In this document: positions 22,889 through 33,602 of the stretch, in pieces
Numbering within the stretch: the first letter of the stretch is position 1
How the letters are laid out: each line of letters begins with the position of its first letter
DNA from: Galeopsis tetrahit
Lineage: Eukaryota > Streptophyta > Magnoliopsida > Lamiales > Lamiaceae
Length of the DNA: 64,000 bases
NCBI GenBank assembly: GCA_963675135.1
Contig: OY776130.1
Span: forward strand, 19,522,001-19,586,000
Direction: 5' to 3'
The notes under the pieces: generated by a model
What the model was told of the DNA's origin: nothing
The model's input: only the letters and a program-made list of their open reading frames with translations
The model's database searches: none
Position numbers and translations under genes: made by a program

Positions 22889-25800
22889 CTATTGAGTTTG
22901 TAGGAAGAATCTGGGGAGTCCTATTTTGTGTCCAAAAATCTTGACATCTTCTTGTACTTGTTTTCTGTATTCTCCAAAGCTGAAACTTCTGTAAGCACAA
23001 GGATCTACACCACTATCAATAACGGTGTCGTATGATGGACATAGAAAGTAGGCTGTCGAGAATCTTTCCTTTTCTGGATTTGCCACAACTCTGTGCTCTA
23101 CGCTTTTGTACACGTTGTTGCTCCACGCCTATTTCAAATACATAATATAGTGTTAGATAGATCGATCAAAGTATCACTATTTTGCAAACAAACGATTATT
23201 GTAATGTTACTATATATCTGTATGAAATTCATTATGTATATCATTACTTAATACATGAGTTTATACATACATGTCACACAAACACTTTTTTTTATTCAAG
23301 TATCACTAATATGCATACAAAGTATTATTATTTAAAAATTAAGTATTTTTTTAAAATAGTGACACTTTATATATACAAGAGTGATACTCAATTATTTTTT
23401 TACCTGAAATAGGTCACCAATGTTGATGACAAGGGCCTCGTTGTTCGGTTTAACAGCAAACCACTTGCCATCTTTGACAAGTTGCAAACCTCCGATGTGA
23501 TCTTGATGCAACACTGTGATGAAGTCGCTGTCAGTGTGAGGCATTATCCCGAACATGTGTGGACCAATTGGACACTGTGGATACCTAATATAAATGAATT
23601 AATTTTATAAGTTTAAACTTTTATATGATATCAATTTTTTACGGTATTATAGTCTGTAACTCATGCTCACGTTCTGATCAGTTTAAAACCATATTGAAAG
23701 CAACTCTACGCATATTAAATTAATCTATACCTGTTCAATCGAAGGTAGCAAGTATTAGCCACACATTTGTGTTTGAAGAAATCAGATCTCCGTCCCAATT
23801 CCTCTGCTAATATCTCCACTAGTTTTTGTGATAATTCCGACACCACCGTTGCGAATTGCTCCATTATAAAACTATAAATAAATATTCATCCAAATTAAAT
23901 TATTTTAATATTAGGTAAATATAACATGCATGCAGAGTGGACACGTACAAAAAAATAGCTACACTTACCCATGAGATTCCCAAGGCATTAATCACACTTT
24001 GCAATAAAATACTACCTCCGTCACTTATTTAATAAAAGTCACTTCTTTTGTAAAGAGCACACAATTTTAATGTATAAATTATTTATTTTTATTACTTTTT
24101 AATGTAAGAGATAAAAGTGAGATGGTAATTTTTTTTTTTTAATTTTATGAATAATAAACTTACTTTTTAATGTAAATAAAACAATGTCATTTATTATAAT
24201 ACTGTGATGTTTTGAAATAATAAATTCTTTTTTGTTTGTTTCAAGTATAAATCATTAGTTGATGAATAATTAAAATAATGAATTATTAAATAGGGGTGAA
24301 GGATATGTCCTATTGTGATAGTTGGACTTGCACTAATTGCTTTTTATTAGATAAATCAAAACTTTTTTTTTAATTATAAAATGTCAAAATCAATCAATTA
24401 AATACGATCATAAAATTGTTAAGGTTTGTTTGCATGAGAAGATTTGATTTGATAAGACATTTTAAATAGAAGAAGTTAAAAATATATGAATTTCAAATGA
24501 TATGATTTTAGTGAGAATTTAAAATTATCTCAATTTTTAAGTATTTAAAATTCATTTATTTTTTTAATTCAAATATATAGAGTGAATTTTAATTGTAAAT
24601 TTAAAATTTATAGACTCAAATCTCCCGAATGGAGCCTAAATATAATTAATTACACAACACTAGTGCTATTCATGTAAATAGTTTAATAAAAGATCTCATA
24701 ACCATAATGTTAATTAACTATAACCTTTATCTTTCTGTATCCAACCTAGGTTTCTCTCTCTCTATCTTTTTTTTTTTTTTTATATATTTGAGCGTTTCGA
24801 TTTAAGTTTTTTTTTTTTGGCACAGTGCTCACTATTTTACTACGGAGTACTTTTTTCTCTTTTCTATATTACTCTACAATTTTTTTTTCTTTCGTGTCTC
24901 TCAAATCCTTTTCTTCTTTCTATCTATTTTATCTCAATAGTTTACTCCACACGGAGTATATAATATTATACTCTCTTCGTTCCCAGTACAAACTATTTGA
25001 TTTTTTTTTTTTTTTATCTATTTCAATGAAAATTATTAATTTTACTTTCAGCAAACTACTGTTCCACATACATTTTTTTCTCTAAATTACATCCCATTTA
25101 ATACACCAATTTAGTGAAAAGAAAGAAGAAACAGAGGAAGTATGAGATTTCATCCGTACCTAGTGGCCTAATAAGGGCTATGAATATAACATTAGTAGGC
25201 CCCTATATTATATACAAATGAATGACAGGTGGGCTCCCACCAAATAAATAACATTCATTACAAATTCAATAAGGATGAAATAAATTACCCCATCCATTCT
25301 TTTAATAAATGTCAATTTAACTATTTTTACTCCATTTCATTATACCTTCAAATATCTTTAAAAAAATTAATCAGGAATATATATCTAGAAATTTACGTTA
25401 AATATTTTAAAAAAAAAATTACTTTAAAGACATAAATATTTGCATATATAATATCTATACTTCGTACGATCATAAATAAGTGATTTAAAAAAAAAATAGG
25501 AAGAAACCAATAAATACTATCAATATTTTTTTTAACTAACCCACCCTTCTTTAATTTAATCCCTATCTTCTCACTCCTCATGACAAAGTGCTTGTAACAA
25601 AAAAAAAATCTTCTCACTCCTCATTTCTTTTAGGGGCAAAAGTGGAAGAAAATTGAGAATATTTTTTTTTTTAAAATACCACTTAATTAGAAACAAACTC
25701 CTTCCCCTAACTAAAACATCACTTATTTAAGATCCAAAAAACTATATTTTAATACAAAAAGAACGAATTTATATGAAATGGTTAAGAGCTCACTTCTCAC

Positions 25801-26941
25801 ACTATACTTTTGTTACTCATTACACGTATTTAACTTGTAACAAAAAAAAAATCTTCTCACTCCTCATTTCTTTTAGGGGCAAAAGTGGAAGAAAATTGAG
25901 AATATTTTTTTTTTTTAAAATACCACTTAATTAGAAACAAACTCCTTCCCCTAACTAAAACATCACTTATTTAAGATCCAAAAAACTATATTTTAATACA
26001 AAAAGAACGAATTTATATGAAATGGTTAAGAGCTCACTTCTCACACTATACTTTTGTTACTCATTACACGATTGCTCTCCTACATCATGCATTCTATGAA
26101 TTTATAATCACCTGTGTAAGGCAATATGCTTATGAGTTATGGCTCTGTGTATAACCTATTTGGACTTATTGAATACTCTGATTAATACCATTTTACCTTT
26201 TAAAATATAATAAAATGAAGGTATTTTAATACCACTTAATCAATAAATACTCCCGTTCCAATTTTTTACTTTTCTTGCACAAAAATGTTTCTTAAAACAT
26301 GTATCAACTCTAAAATTTACTTCTTCCGGTATTATAAACTTTTCATTTTTACCTATAAAATTTGTATATTATTTTGATAAATATTTTTTTATTTACAATT
26401 TACTTTATATTTTAAAGTCACTTCTGTTATATCTATTATTTAATGAAAATTTTATAAACGGTGTATTTTTAAAAGGAGATTTATTAAGAAAGTACCTGAG
26501 AGTATTATTGCCACCTGAACCCAATACATCAATCAACGACACATGAAAAGCTTCGGACCATGACAGCTGCTTCAGGCAAGTCGCCGACGGCGTCCCCCAC
26601 CGGTAACTTCCGGTGGAGAATTTGTTACCTTTATTGTCCCTCTTCTCGTGAAACGGTTTCATGAAAAGCTTCACTTGTTCTTCCCTCATTTTCTGCAAAA
26701 GCTCCGCCGAAATCCCGTGGTTTATCACTTGGAAGAAACCCCATTCTCGAGAAGCTTCAGCTATCTGTTTCTTGCATGCTTCCCTTTCGTAATCTCCGAG
26801 GTTTAACTGGTTGAGATCGATCAACGGCAATTCGCATTCCGCAACCGCCGTCACCTCCGGCAGATTCTTCGCCGGCATCACGGCGGCGAAGAGATTCTTG
26901 TACGTTTCCTCGAATGGTGGGTCGGCCGAGTCGCCTTCCAT
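22889..26941 (-). CDS. GA2ox8: Gibberellin 2-beta-dioxygenase 8-like (C20-GA2ox)
   Basis: The enzyme inactivates bioactive gibberellins or their C20 precursors by 2-beta-hydroxylation, using Fe(II), O2 and 2-oxoglutarate in the cytosol. I read four exons: 26941-26496, 23871-23731, 23584-23404 and 23128-22889. All junctions have GT/AG, and the sum is 1008 bases, 335 residues plus stop. The N-terminal dioxygenase domain has EWGFFQVINHGIS (66-78) and SYRWGTPSAT (112-121). The core domain has the iron ligands H212, D214 (PHTDSDF) and H268 (VEHRV), and the 2-oxoglutarate arginine and serine R278-F-S280. The pattern matches Arabidopsis GA2ox8, a class III enzyme acting on C20 gibberellins, better than GA20ox or GA3ox. 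No frame disruption is seen, so it looks functional. Intron 1 (2.6 kb) holds a tandem duplication and MITE-like ends. A longer N-terminus is possible (see the upstream exon). Confidence 0.9.
24971..25140. mobile_element. Possible Stowaway MITE in GA2ox8 intron 1
   Basis: The end CTCTCTTCGTTCCCAG on the left and an AACAGAGGAAG end on the right are flanked by TA. The match between the ends is weak, so the call is tentative. Confidence 0.35.
25591..26070. repeat. 236-bp tandem duplication in GA2ox8 intron 1
   Basis: The segment 25591-25826 recurs at 25834-26070 in the same orientation, separated by 7 bases. The copies differ essentially only by one base in a homopolymer run, so the duplication is recent. 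Each starts CTTGTAACAAAAA and ends TTACTCATTACACG. It is intronic and non-coding. Confidence 0.9.
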
Positions 26942-28062
26942 TCTTACAGGCTATATATATATAACAAGAAATTATTATAAGCCCTGTTTTTTCAAAAATT
27001 CCACTAACGACGTCGTATTGACGAACATTTGTTTAAAATCAGGCCATAAAAGAGACCAATTATAGAGTTGTGAGACGAAATAAAATATTGGAATCTTGTG
27101 CAAAAAGTTATGATGAGTCGAAATTGAATGTTAAGTGGATTGGTAATTAAAGAAAGTGACAAGAAGGAAGAAGATAAAATTCATGTATATTAATTTGCCT
27201 ATGTTTCTTGTTTTGTCATCGATGAAAACGTTGGCTTTCAAGACGAAACCAGAAGCTTCTAATAAAGAATTTATCATATATATATATTTATTTATTCCTT
27301 TGTCGAAGGACCCATCACTCTATGTAGCATAGTTTCACAACAAATAGATGTGGGAAATAAATTCAATTGGATAGATTAGTAATTAATTCTTTTTATTAAT
27401 TTGCTAAACTAAATATCTTGTTATATATTCTCTATTTTTCTTGTTGTGGGCCAGTAGTATTGACTGAGAAAAGTATAATAATTATGATAAAAAGTTTGGT
27501 AGGATAGTTTAGTCAGATCTAAATTAAGTAAATTTTTCGATGAAAGAATCTGATCATATTTATTTCAACATGGGCCTAATCGAAACTCGGGATATCACTA
27601 TTATAATTAATGTATAATTCTGATCTTTTAGACAAGCTCTTTCACCGCCTTATTCTCCTTTTGTCCCCCACAATACATAAGCATATAATTTGTTCTCGAA
27701 AATAGAGGAAGCAAAAACAAAGAGAGAGAAGATACACATGTACATGTCCACTGAAAAAGCATGTGTTTAGTGGCGTGCCACACAATAGTCTACGACACAG
27801 CATGTTTCTAACCAAACTATATATGTTAAATTTGCAATTAATATATTACGTACTTATAAATTAACTTTTAATGACATAAATCTTATTATTATAGATCCTA
27901 TAGTTTAATGATCGAAATTGATTTTAATTTAGTGACACATATTATGTTATTAACTTTCAATTTCTTGTCATTAAAGACGTGGACTCTGTCATTAAAAATT
28001 AATTTTCTTGTACTAATGATATCATATTCCGTTTCACGCAAAATTAAAGATATTCGACTTAC

Positions 28063-28121
28063 TTGGTTGAGATGCTCTGGAACGTTGGCAGACACCACCA
28101 TGTCGTCGTCGGCTGCAAATT
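28063..28121 (-). other. Candidate 5' exon of the GA2ox8-like gene
   Basis: On the minus strand an acceptor-like TTGAAATGCAG precedes this stretch, and a strong donor, CAA followed by GTAAGTCG, ends it. An ATG at 28101 opens 13 codons (MVVSANVPEHLNQ) up to the donor. Joining this donor to the TATATAG acceptor just before 26950 would keep the frame into the GA2ox ATG, adding 16 residues. It might instead be a leader exon with an upstream ORF, or have nothing to do with the gene. Known GA2ox8 proteins need no such extension. Confidence 0.35.
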
Positions 28122-28213
28122 CTGCATTTCAAATATATTAGTATTTATCAAGATAATTGCATGGATATTAATTCAAACTTGGTTAAATGAATTGCGATTA
28201 TATATGCACTCAC

Positions 28214-28300
28214 ACTGTAGAAAAGAAAATGAAATGGCTTTTGAAGTAGATATATGGATAAAGAGAAAGGGTGGCAATGAAATAAAAAGCGTCTAGGACT
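28214..28300 (-). other. Candidate first leader exon
   Basis: A pyrimidine-rich leader-like sequence on the minus strand follows a TATA motif by about 30 bases. It ends in CTACAGT followed by GTGAGTGC, a good splice donor. It contains no ATG in a good context. The coordinates of the start are an estimate from the TATA spacing. Confidence 0.3.
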
Positions 28301-28329
28301 TGTGTCTGTAAGTAATTGGAGGGGAAGGA

Positions 28330-28337
28330 TATTTATA
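28330..28337 (-). promoter_or_regulatory. Candidate TATA box upstream of GA2ox8
   Basis: The minus strand reads CTCCTATAAATATCC. The spacing fits transcription starting near 28300, upstream of the candidate leader exons. It is about 1.4 kb from the GA2ox8 ATG, so the link depends on a leader intron. Confidence 0.35.
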
Positions 28338-28519
28338 GGAGAGAAGAGAAAAGGGCCCAGAAATTGAAATTCATTTTATCTTTCAAGTAGGGTAAAGAAA
28401 ACCTAGAAAGAGAGCTAGAGTCAATGTAAGAATGGATTGGGAGTTTATGTTAAAAGGGAGGAACACGCGGCCCATATTGCAATCACGAATTGGTAGGATA
28501 TTCCATTTTCGTTCTCTAC

Positions 28520-29338
28520 TGTAATTTGAATTCTTGTGCGAGATCGTTTTACGGTAGGATATAGTATAATTTGGGCATGATACTTTTGTTATATCCAGGA
28601 AGAAATTTTGTCGCAAGACAAATACGCTCCGAATAGTGCTCATAGGATGGCATAATGTCTCCAAAGGTAAAACGACTTATCTTCTCTGAGGTAGCACTAC
28701 TGTAACAGATAACAACGAACGTAGGGAGTTTATACAAACTGAAAATAAGTGTTCAAAAATTTCGGAATGAGAGGAATTCGGGTGCAAAAAGCTATGTGGT
28801 TTCTATGGGAGGAGTACTGATATTTATAGACAAACCCTCACTCGGACGTTGAGAGAATAGTGGATCAGATGGAGGGGCGAAAATCGTGTAGTCGGCCAAC
28901 TTGTAGAGCATGAATGTCCAGGTTCATTGAACCTGGACTGAGTTTGAAATTCAAATCAGAAATCTAGAACCTTTCAGCTTCTAAATCCTTTTGCGAAAAT
29001 AATACTGAAGTGTGTTGAGGCTTGACCCATAACCGAATGGGTCAACTTAATTAATAGCAAATGGGCTTTCAGAGTTTTTGGTTCTTCAAAAAGATATTTG
29101 GGCCACAAAGACCACCAAAAACCAATTGACAAATCCGAATCCAGAGGCGGGCGGGCAGGAGTGGCGCACGCGCACGCATGTGGCATTTGGGAGTGTGTAC
29201 CCATTTACAATAATTGAACTCTACTAATACTTCAATGTTTAAAAAGTCTTTCCTAGTTTTGTAAACTTTCCATGTGGACAAGATGAAACATTTCACCTTC
29301 CCAATCAAACTATTCATTAAAAGTTGTGTAATCACCCA
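28520..29338 (-). repeat. LTR-like relic upstream of GA2ox8
   Basis: The stretch can be bounded by TG and CA in both orientations. On the minus strand it holds a TATA motif (TATAAATA, 28821-28828) well inside, and a GC-rich CACGCGCGTGCG-like patch near 29165 ahead of it, the layout of a plant retrotransposon LTR. No 5-bp duplication matches at the proposed ends, and there is no primer site. It might be a decayed solo LTR, or simply promoter-proximal DNA. Confidence 0.3.
28916..28938. repeat. Perfect 23-nt palindrome
   Basis: GTCCAGGTTCA and its exact complement are separated by a single T. It lies within the LTR-like relic. Palindromes near the regulatory part of an LTR can be protein-binding sites, but no function is shown here. 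Confidence 0.85.
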
Positions 29339-30088
29339 ACTTAATTAATTAATTTTCCATTCACTGAAATTCGATTTTGAAACATTAAATATACCACGTT
29401 CATCTACTCCGTGAGTAGATCGATTACGTCACATTTAATTTTTTAATAATTAATGTTTGGGCATCTAATAATTTTTATTAAACAAGTATCAAAACCCCTT
29501 ATTTCCAACAACTTTTAACATTTTGAAAGAGATAAATGTTACTAATTTATACTAATTTTTTAACTGTTTTGCCGTAAAACCATCTCAAACAAATTTTTAT
29601 ACTTAAAAATGTTCATGGTTTCTATTCAAAAAGTGGATAAAATACGCCAAATGTCCTTTAACATATATACACTCGCTAATTTCAATTTATATATAATTAA
29701 GTTCTATCTCTCCCTCTCTCTCTAAAGTTGCATATGAATTTAGGATCTCTTGCGAGAACAAGATTTTTGATTCATGTCTTCAGAGGATATGAATAGAAAG
29801 GGATGTTATGTGTTAAGTTAAGCATTATTTGAGTTCGATGGACTTTTGGTGTTCGCGTCCAACTCTTTTGGTATAAATATCTCTCTCATTATAAATTATA
29901 ATTCAATTATATGAACGAAATTTGTGTTATTCTTTTCCCTGCTATTCTTTACATAATTGTAGTTCAATTCCTAAGATTATGTGGCCGCGAACCATAAGAA
30001 ATAAAAATTGTTGTCTTAAATAAATTATCTTGTCATATTAAATTATATGATTATGATATATGTTTATATATATAGGGAATATTATATA
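29339..30088. other. AT-rich DNA without recognised features
   Basis: I see no ORF, RNA gene or paired repeat that I can support. A CT-rich stretch lies near 29705-29725. Confidence 0.35.
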
Positions 30089-30324
30089 CTCCCTCCGTCC
30101 TGTAAAATTTTGCTCAGACAGATTTTTGGGTCCACAATGTATATGTTTATTCTATTTAAATAATTAACTCTTGAGTATTTTTTTCTACTTTATTAACAAG
30201 ATTGATTATGTACCAACAATATTGTTTACTCGTTATTCCACATATATTTTTTATAATTAAAATATGATTTTTTTTAAAAACATGTATAAAAAGAAGTGAG
30301 CAAAATTTTGCTGGATAAAGGGAA
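30089..30324. mobile_element. Stowaway MITE
   Basis: The ends CTCCCTCCGTCCTG and, in complement, TTCCCTTTATCCAG, each followed by a CAAAATTTTGCTCA-type match, are flanked by TA. The interior is the same subfamily as the copy at 15842-16076. Confidence 0.8.
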
Positions 30325-30513
30325 TATCTTGTATTGGGGAACAAAAGCTAATATCGAAAATGTTATCTTGTACTTCCTCGTTTCATCAAATTAGTCGTCT
30401 TTGCTATTTTGTATAGAATTAAAAAATATAATTTTTTAATATATTTACCCTTTATTAATATTTCTTTTTTATTAAGATAAAAAATAATATAGAAACAGTA
30501 GAATGTCAACCTA

Positions 30514-30544
<31 letters not shown>

Positions 30545-30614
30545 CATAGGAATAAGACCTTGACGAACCATACAAAAAATCCTATGAATCTAAGAAAAAA
30601 AAAACTACTCCATC

Positions 30615-30925
30615 TCAATCACGAGAGATGGTAGAGTTCACCGCTGCTTGAGCCAGTCTGTGCGCTTGCGTGTTCTTGCTCCTAGGAATGTAAACGAATC
30701 TACACACTACAAATTCTTTTGCCAATTGTCGTATCCTATTTACACAATTTCTCTCTGGGCCTGCTCCAGGGCAAAACTTTGAGCAAAGGCCTATAGCTTG
30801 CTGGGAATCCGAGTGGATTACAATTTTCCTCCAGTTTAATTTCTGTGCTTCAACTAAAGCTCTTTCAATGGCATGTAACTCCACTCCCAAGGGCCCTCTT
30901 TAAGGGCCAATTTTGATGGAAAACG
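30615..30925 (-). pseudogene. LINE ORF2, RNase H C-terminal part
   Basis: The minus-strand frame contains GVELHAIERALVEAQ, IHSDSQQAIGL (with the catalytic aspartate) and RFVYIPRSKNTQAHRLA, which are landmarks of the RNase H domain at the end of plant L1 ORF2. It is the continuation of the frame broken off at 46498, apart from one stop (TAA near 30900). It ends at 30615, and a short untranslated tail leads to the poly(A). Confidence 0.85.
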
Positions 30926-30939
30926 AAACACTACAAAAA

Positions 30940-31240
30940 ATGATTCGATTAGAGACCGATTTTAAGACTGCAAAGGCGGTCTCAATACACGTTAGAGATC
31001 GATTTTAGACCGTTTTCTGGTGGTCCTTATTCGCTTGGTACCTGATATTCAGAGACCGAATTTATGAAACGGTCTCAAATTAGAGACCGATTTTTGGTCG
31101 GTCTCTAAATTAGAGACTGACAATTCGGTCTTATAACGGTCCCCAAACGTGAGTCGGCCCGACCTATTTTCGGGCCCTAAAACACAAATCGATCTCTAGT
31201 CTATAATTAGGTACCGAATATTCGGTCTCTAAATAATAAA
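30940..31240. repeat. Left subterminal repeats of the CACTA element
   Basis: Many copies of GAGACCGA/TCGGTCTC in both orientations occur over 300 bases. In CACTA elements such short repeats are the binding sites of the element-encoded TNPA-type protein. Confidence 0.8.
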
Positions 31241-32164
31241 AATACAAACCCGACCCAGCAACCGACACACACACCCTCTTTATTTACCCACCCTGACCCG
31301 ATACCCGACCCAACACCCACACCCTCTTTATTTACCCACACCCACCCCTAACCCGACTCGATACCCGACCCAACAACCCACAACCCACTTTATTTAAATG
31401 ACCATTTTATTTTGGCCTTTGTGGGAATTGATCCCTGGTGGATGGGTGCCCAGTAATGAGCACCTACCACTTTGACAAGTAATTGTCTTGTGTAACTTTT
31501 AAAATTAATTATATACATATATAATTTTTTTTATTGTATATGATCGGAAATGATATAGAGTTCACTAGTGGGCACTAAAAATAGTGTCCACCGCCTAAGT
31601 GGCATGCCCACGTCAATAAATTATTTTTTATTTATATTTAATTTGAATTTAATGTCATATTAATATTTTATTTTATCTCTATTAAAATTTTAAAATCTTT
31701 TTTACATTTAATTTAATATTATTTCTATCAAATCACACACGTCATTAATCTTTTCTCATATCTTCCATTGCCATTAATTTTTTCTCAGAATCTCTTCTCC
31801 ACAAAACTAAAATTAATCTCTTCTCTACAAAATAAAAATTAATCTCATTGCCAAAACAACATTTTAGAATTTCATTCATTACAACCTCATTAAATGTTTT
31901 GATAACTCATTCAATAAATCAACTAAATGTCGACAAAGTGAGAAAATATAAAAACTCTGCATCAAAAGAAACATAAATAATAAATAAAATTTGTTCACCC
32001 GTTCCCTTGCGTACTAGTATTTGATTTATGAAGATAACACTGTCCCTGGTCTATATTATTTACTACTATTATACATATCTATTAATTATATGATGTAATA
32101 TACATTAAAAGAAAATTATCATAATGTGAACACTTCATAAATTAATTAATTTGAGAAATGTGAG
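31241..32164. other. CACTA interior, left side
   Basis: It begins with an imperfect CCGACCCAACACCCACACC-type tandem repeat (31244-31395). No ORF with similarity follows. The last 5 bases, GTGAG, are the left target duplication of element C. Confidence 0.5.
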
Positions 32165-33426
32165 TGTAGGTCCCGAAAGTTGAGTTAATATCGAGGGAAG
32201 CTAAAGAAAATGTCTAGAGGGGGGTGAATAGACTTTTCTAAAATCTTTCGATATATCAGAATACAGTATGCGGAATACGAAATTAACAATGAGCCCAATA
32301 CAAGTTTATACTCAACTTATCAAATTCGAGAACTCTGTTCTATACTCAACTTGTCTTGTTCAGTTATGTGTGTAATCAATTAAGCAATTAAACAAAACAG
32401 TAAAGTAAACAACACAAACAATTTATAGTGGTTCGACAACTTGTCTACATCCACTCTCACAACCCAGTTGTGATGTTTCCACTAAACTCTTCCAATCGAG
32501 TACAAAGTCAGTATTCCTGTGATTTTGAGTCCCAAGAAGAAGACTTAGATCTTCTAAGACTTTACCACCAGATATGTCTACGATCTAACTAGAAATTTAA
32601 CAAGTATCTAGCAACTTGATAAAAATAACAAAAACTAAAACTTATTTAGTCGCAGTCTTCCGGATTCTTCACTTCACTTCTGACTTGCTTTCTGAACTTC
32701 AATGAACTCTGTGAGTAATCTTTAGTATGTATCAGTAATCTCAGTATCAGTAGTCTCAAATCAATAACCACCATGAAATATTTATAGACTTCTGAAATCA
32801 AGAACTAAGTTAGTTGTAACCAACTCTTCTTGAAAACTAACTTTTAACTGAATCTTCTTATCCATCCACGCGTTTCTTGTTAAGTAGCTATTTCCATAAC
32901 TAACTTCTTCATCCTTATCTTTACACGCGCTTCACTTAGACTTTACTTCAAGTTGACTCGTCTTGTGTAGTCTGGTATGCACTAGTCTTATAGTCCACCT
33001 GTCTTGTGTAGTAGACTTCAACTCTCCTTCTTCAGTCTTCATGTGCAATCTTCAATAGTAAACTATCCTATTCTAATAAGACTATTACATTACTTTAAGC
33101 TTATGATTCAGCTTAGTCAACTTATAATCTATACAATCAATCTATCTATTACAGTTTAAAATCATGAGCTCTATACAACAATTATTCATAGCTCAACAAT
33201 AATCATATACAAATAGCACATATGAAGTACTTATAAATCGTACTTATCTTTTAATAAGAAAACAATACTTATCTTTTCATGTGAACTCTACTGATCTGTT
33301 CAAGATGACTTCAACTCAACTAGACTAGATTAGTCAACACTTAGAAAATATTCAAACTATTTTTGGCTTATCAAAACTTCATCTTTCATCAATATGTAGG
33401 ACTTGTCTAGGATTCATATCCCAACA
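32165..33426 (-). repeat. 3' LTR of element C
   Basis: In element orientation it starts TGTTGGGATATGAATCC and ends GGGACCTACA. It is the same length as the 5' LTR. GTGAG lies directly outside it. Confidence 0.95.
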
Positions 33427-33440
33427 ATTTCCCCCTTTTT
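33427..33440 (-). other. Polypurine tract of element C
   Basis: The minus strand reads AAAAAGGGGGAAAT directly before the 3' LTR, the place of the plus-strand primer. Confidence 0.85.
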
Positions 33441-33602
33441 GATGAAGCCAAAACTACTTGAATCTTTTCTCAATAGTAGACTAGTTAAGTAGTTATCTTG
33501 TCTTAACACCAAATAGTACTTTATATTTTCATTCATTCAAAAGATAAGAACAGTAGATATTACACATACTTAAAAAAACTAAGTATCAGAGCATATAATC
33601 AA

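Noticed and set aside
24005..24300. Another Stowaway in GA2ox8 intron 1 starting CTACCTCCGTCAC
   Set aside because: I could not find a convincing inverted right end.
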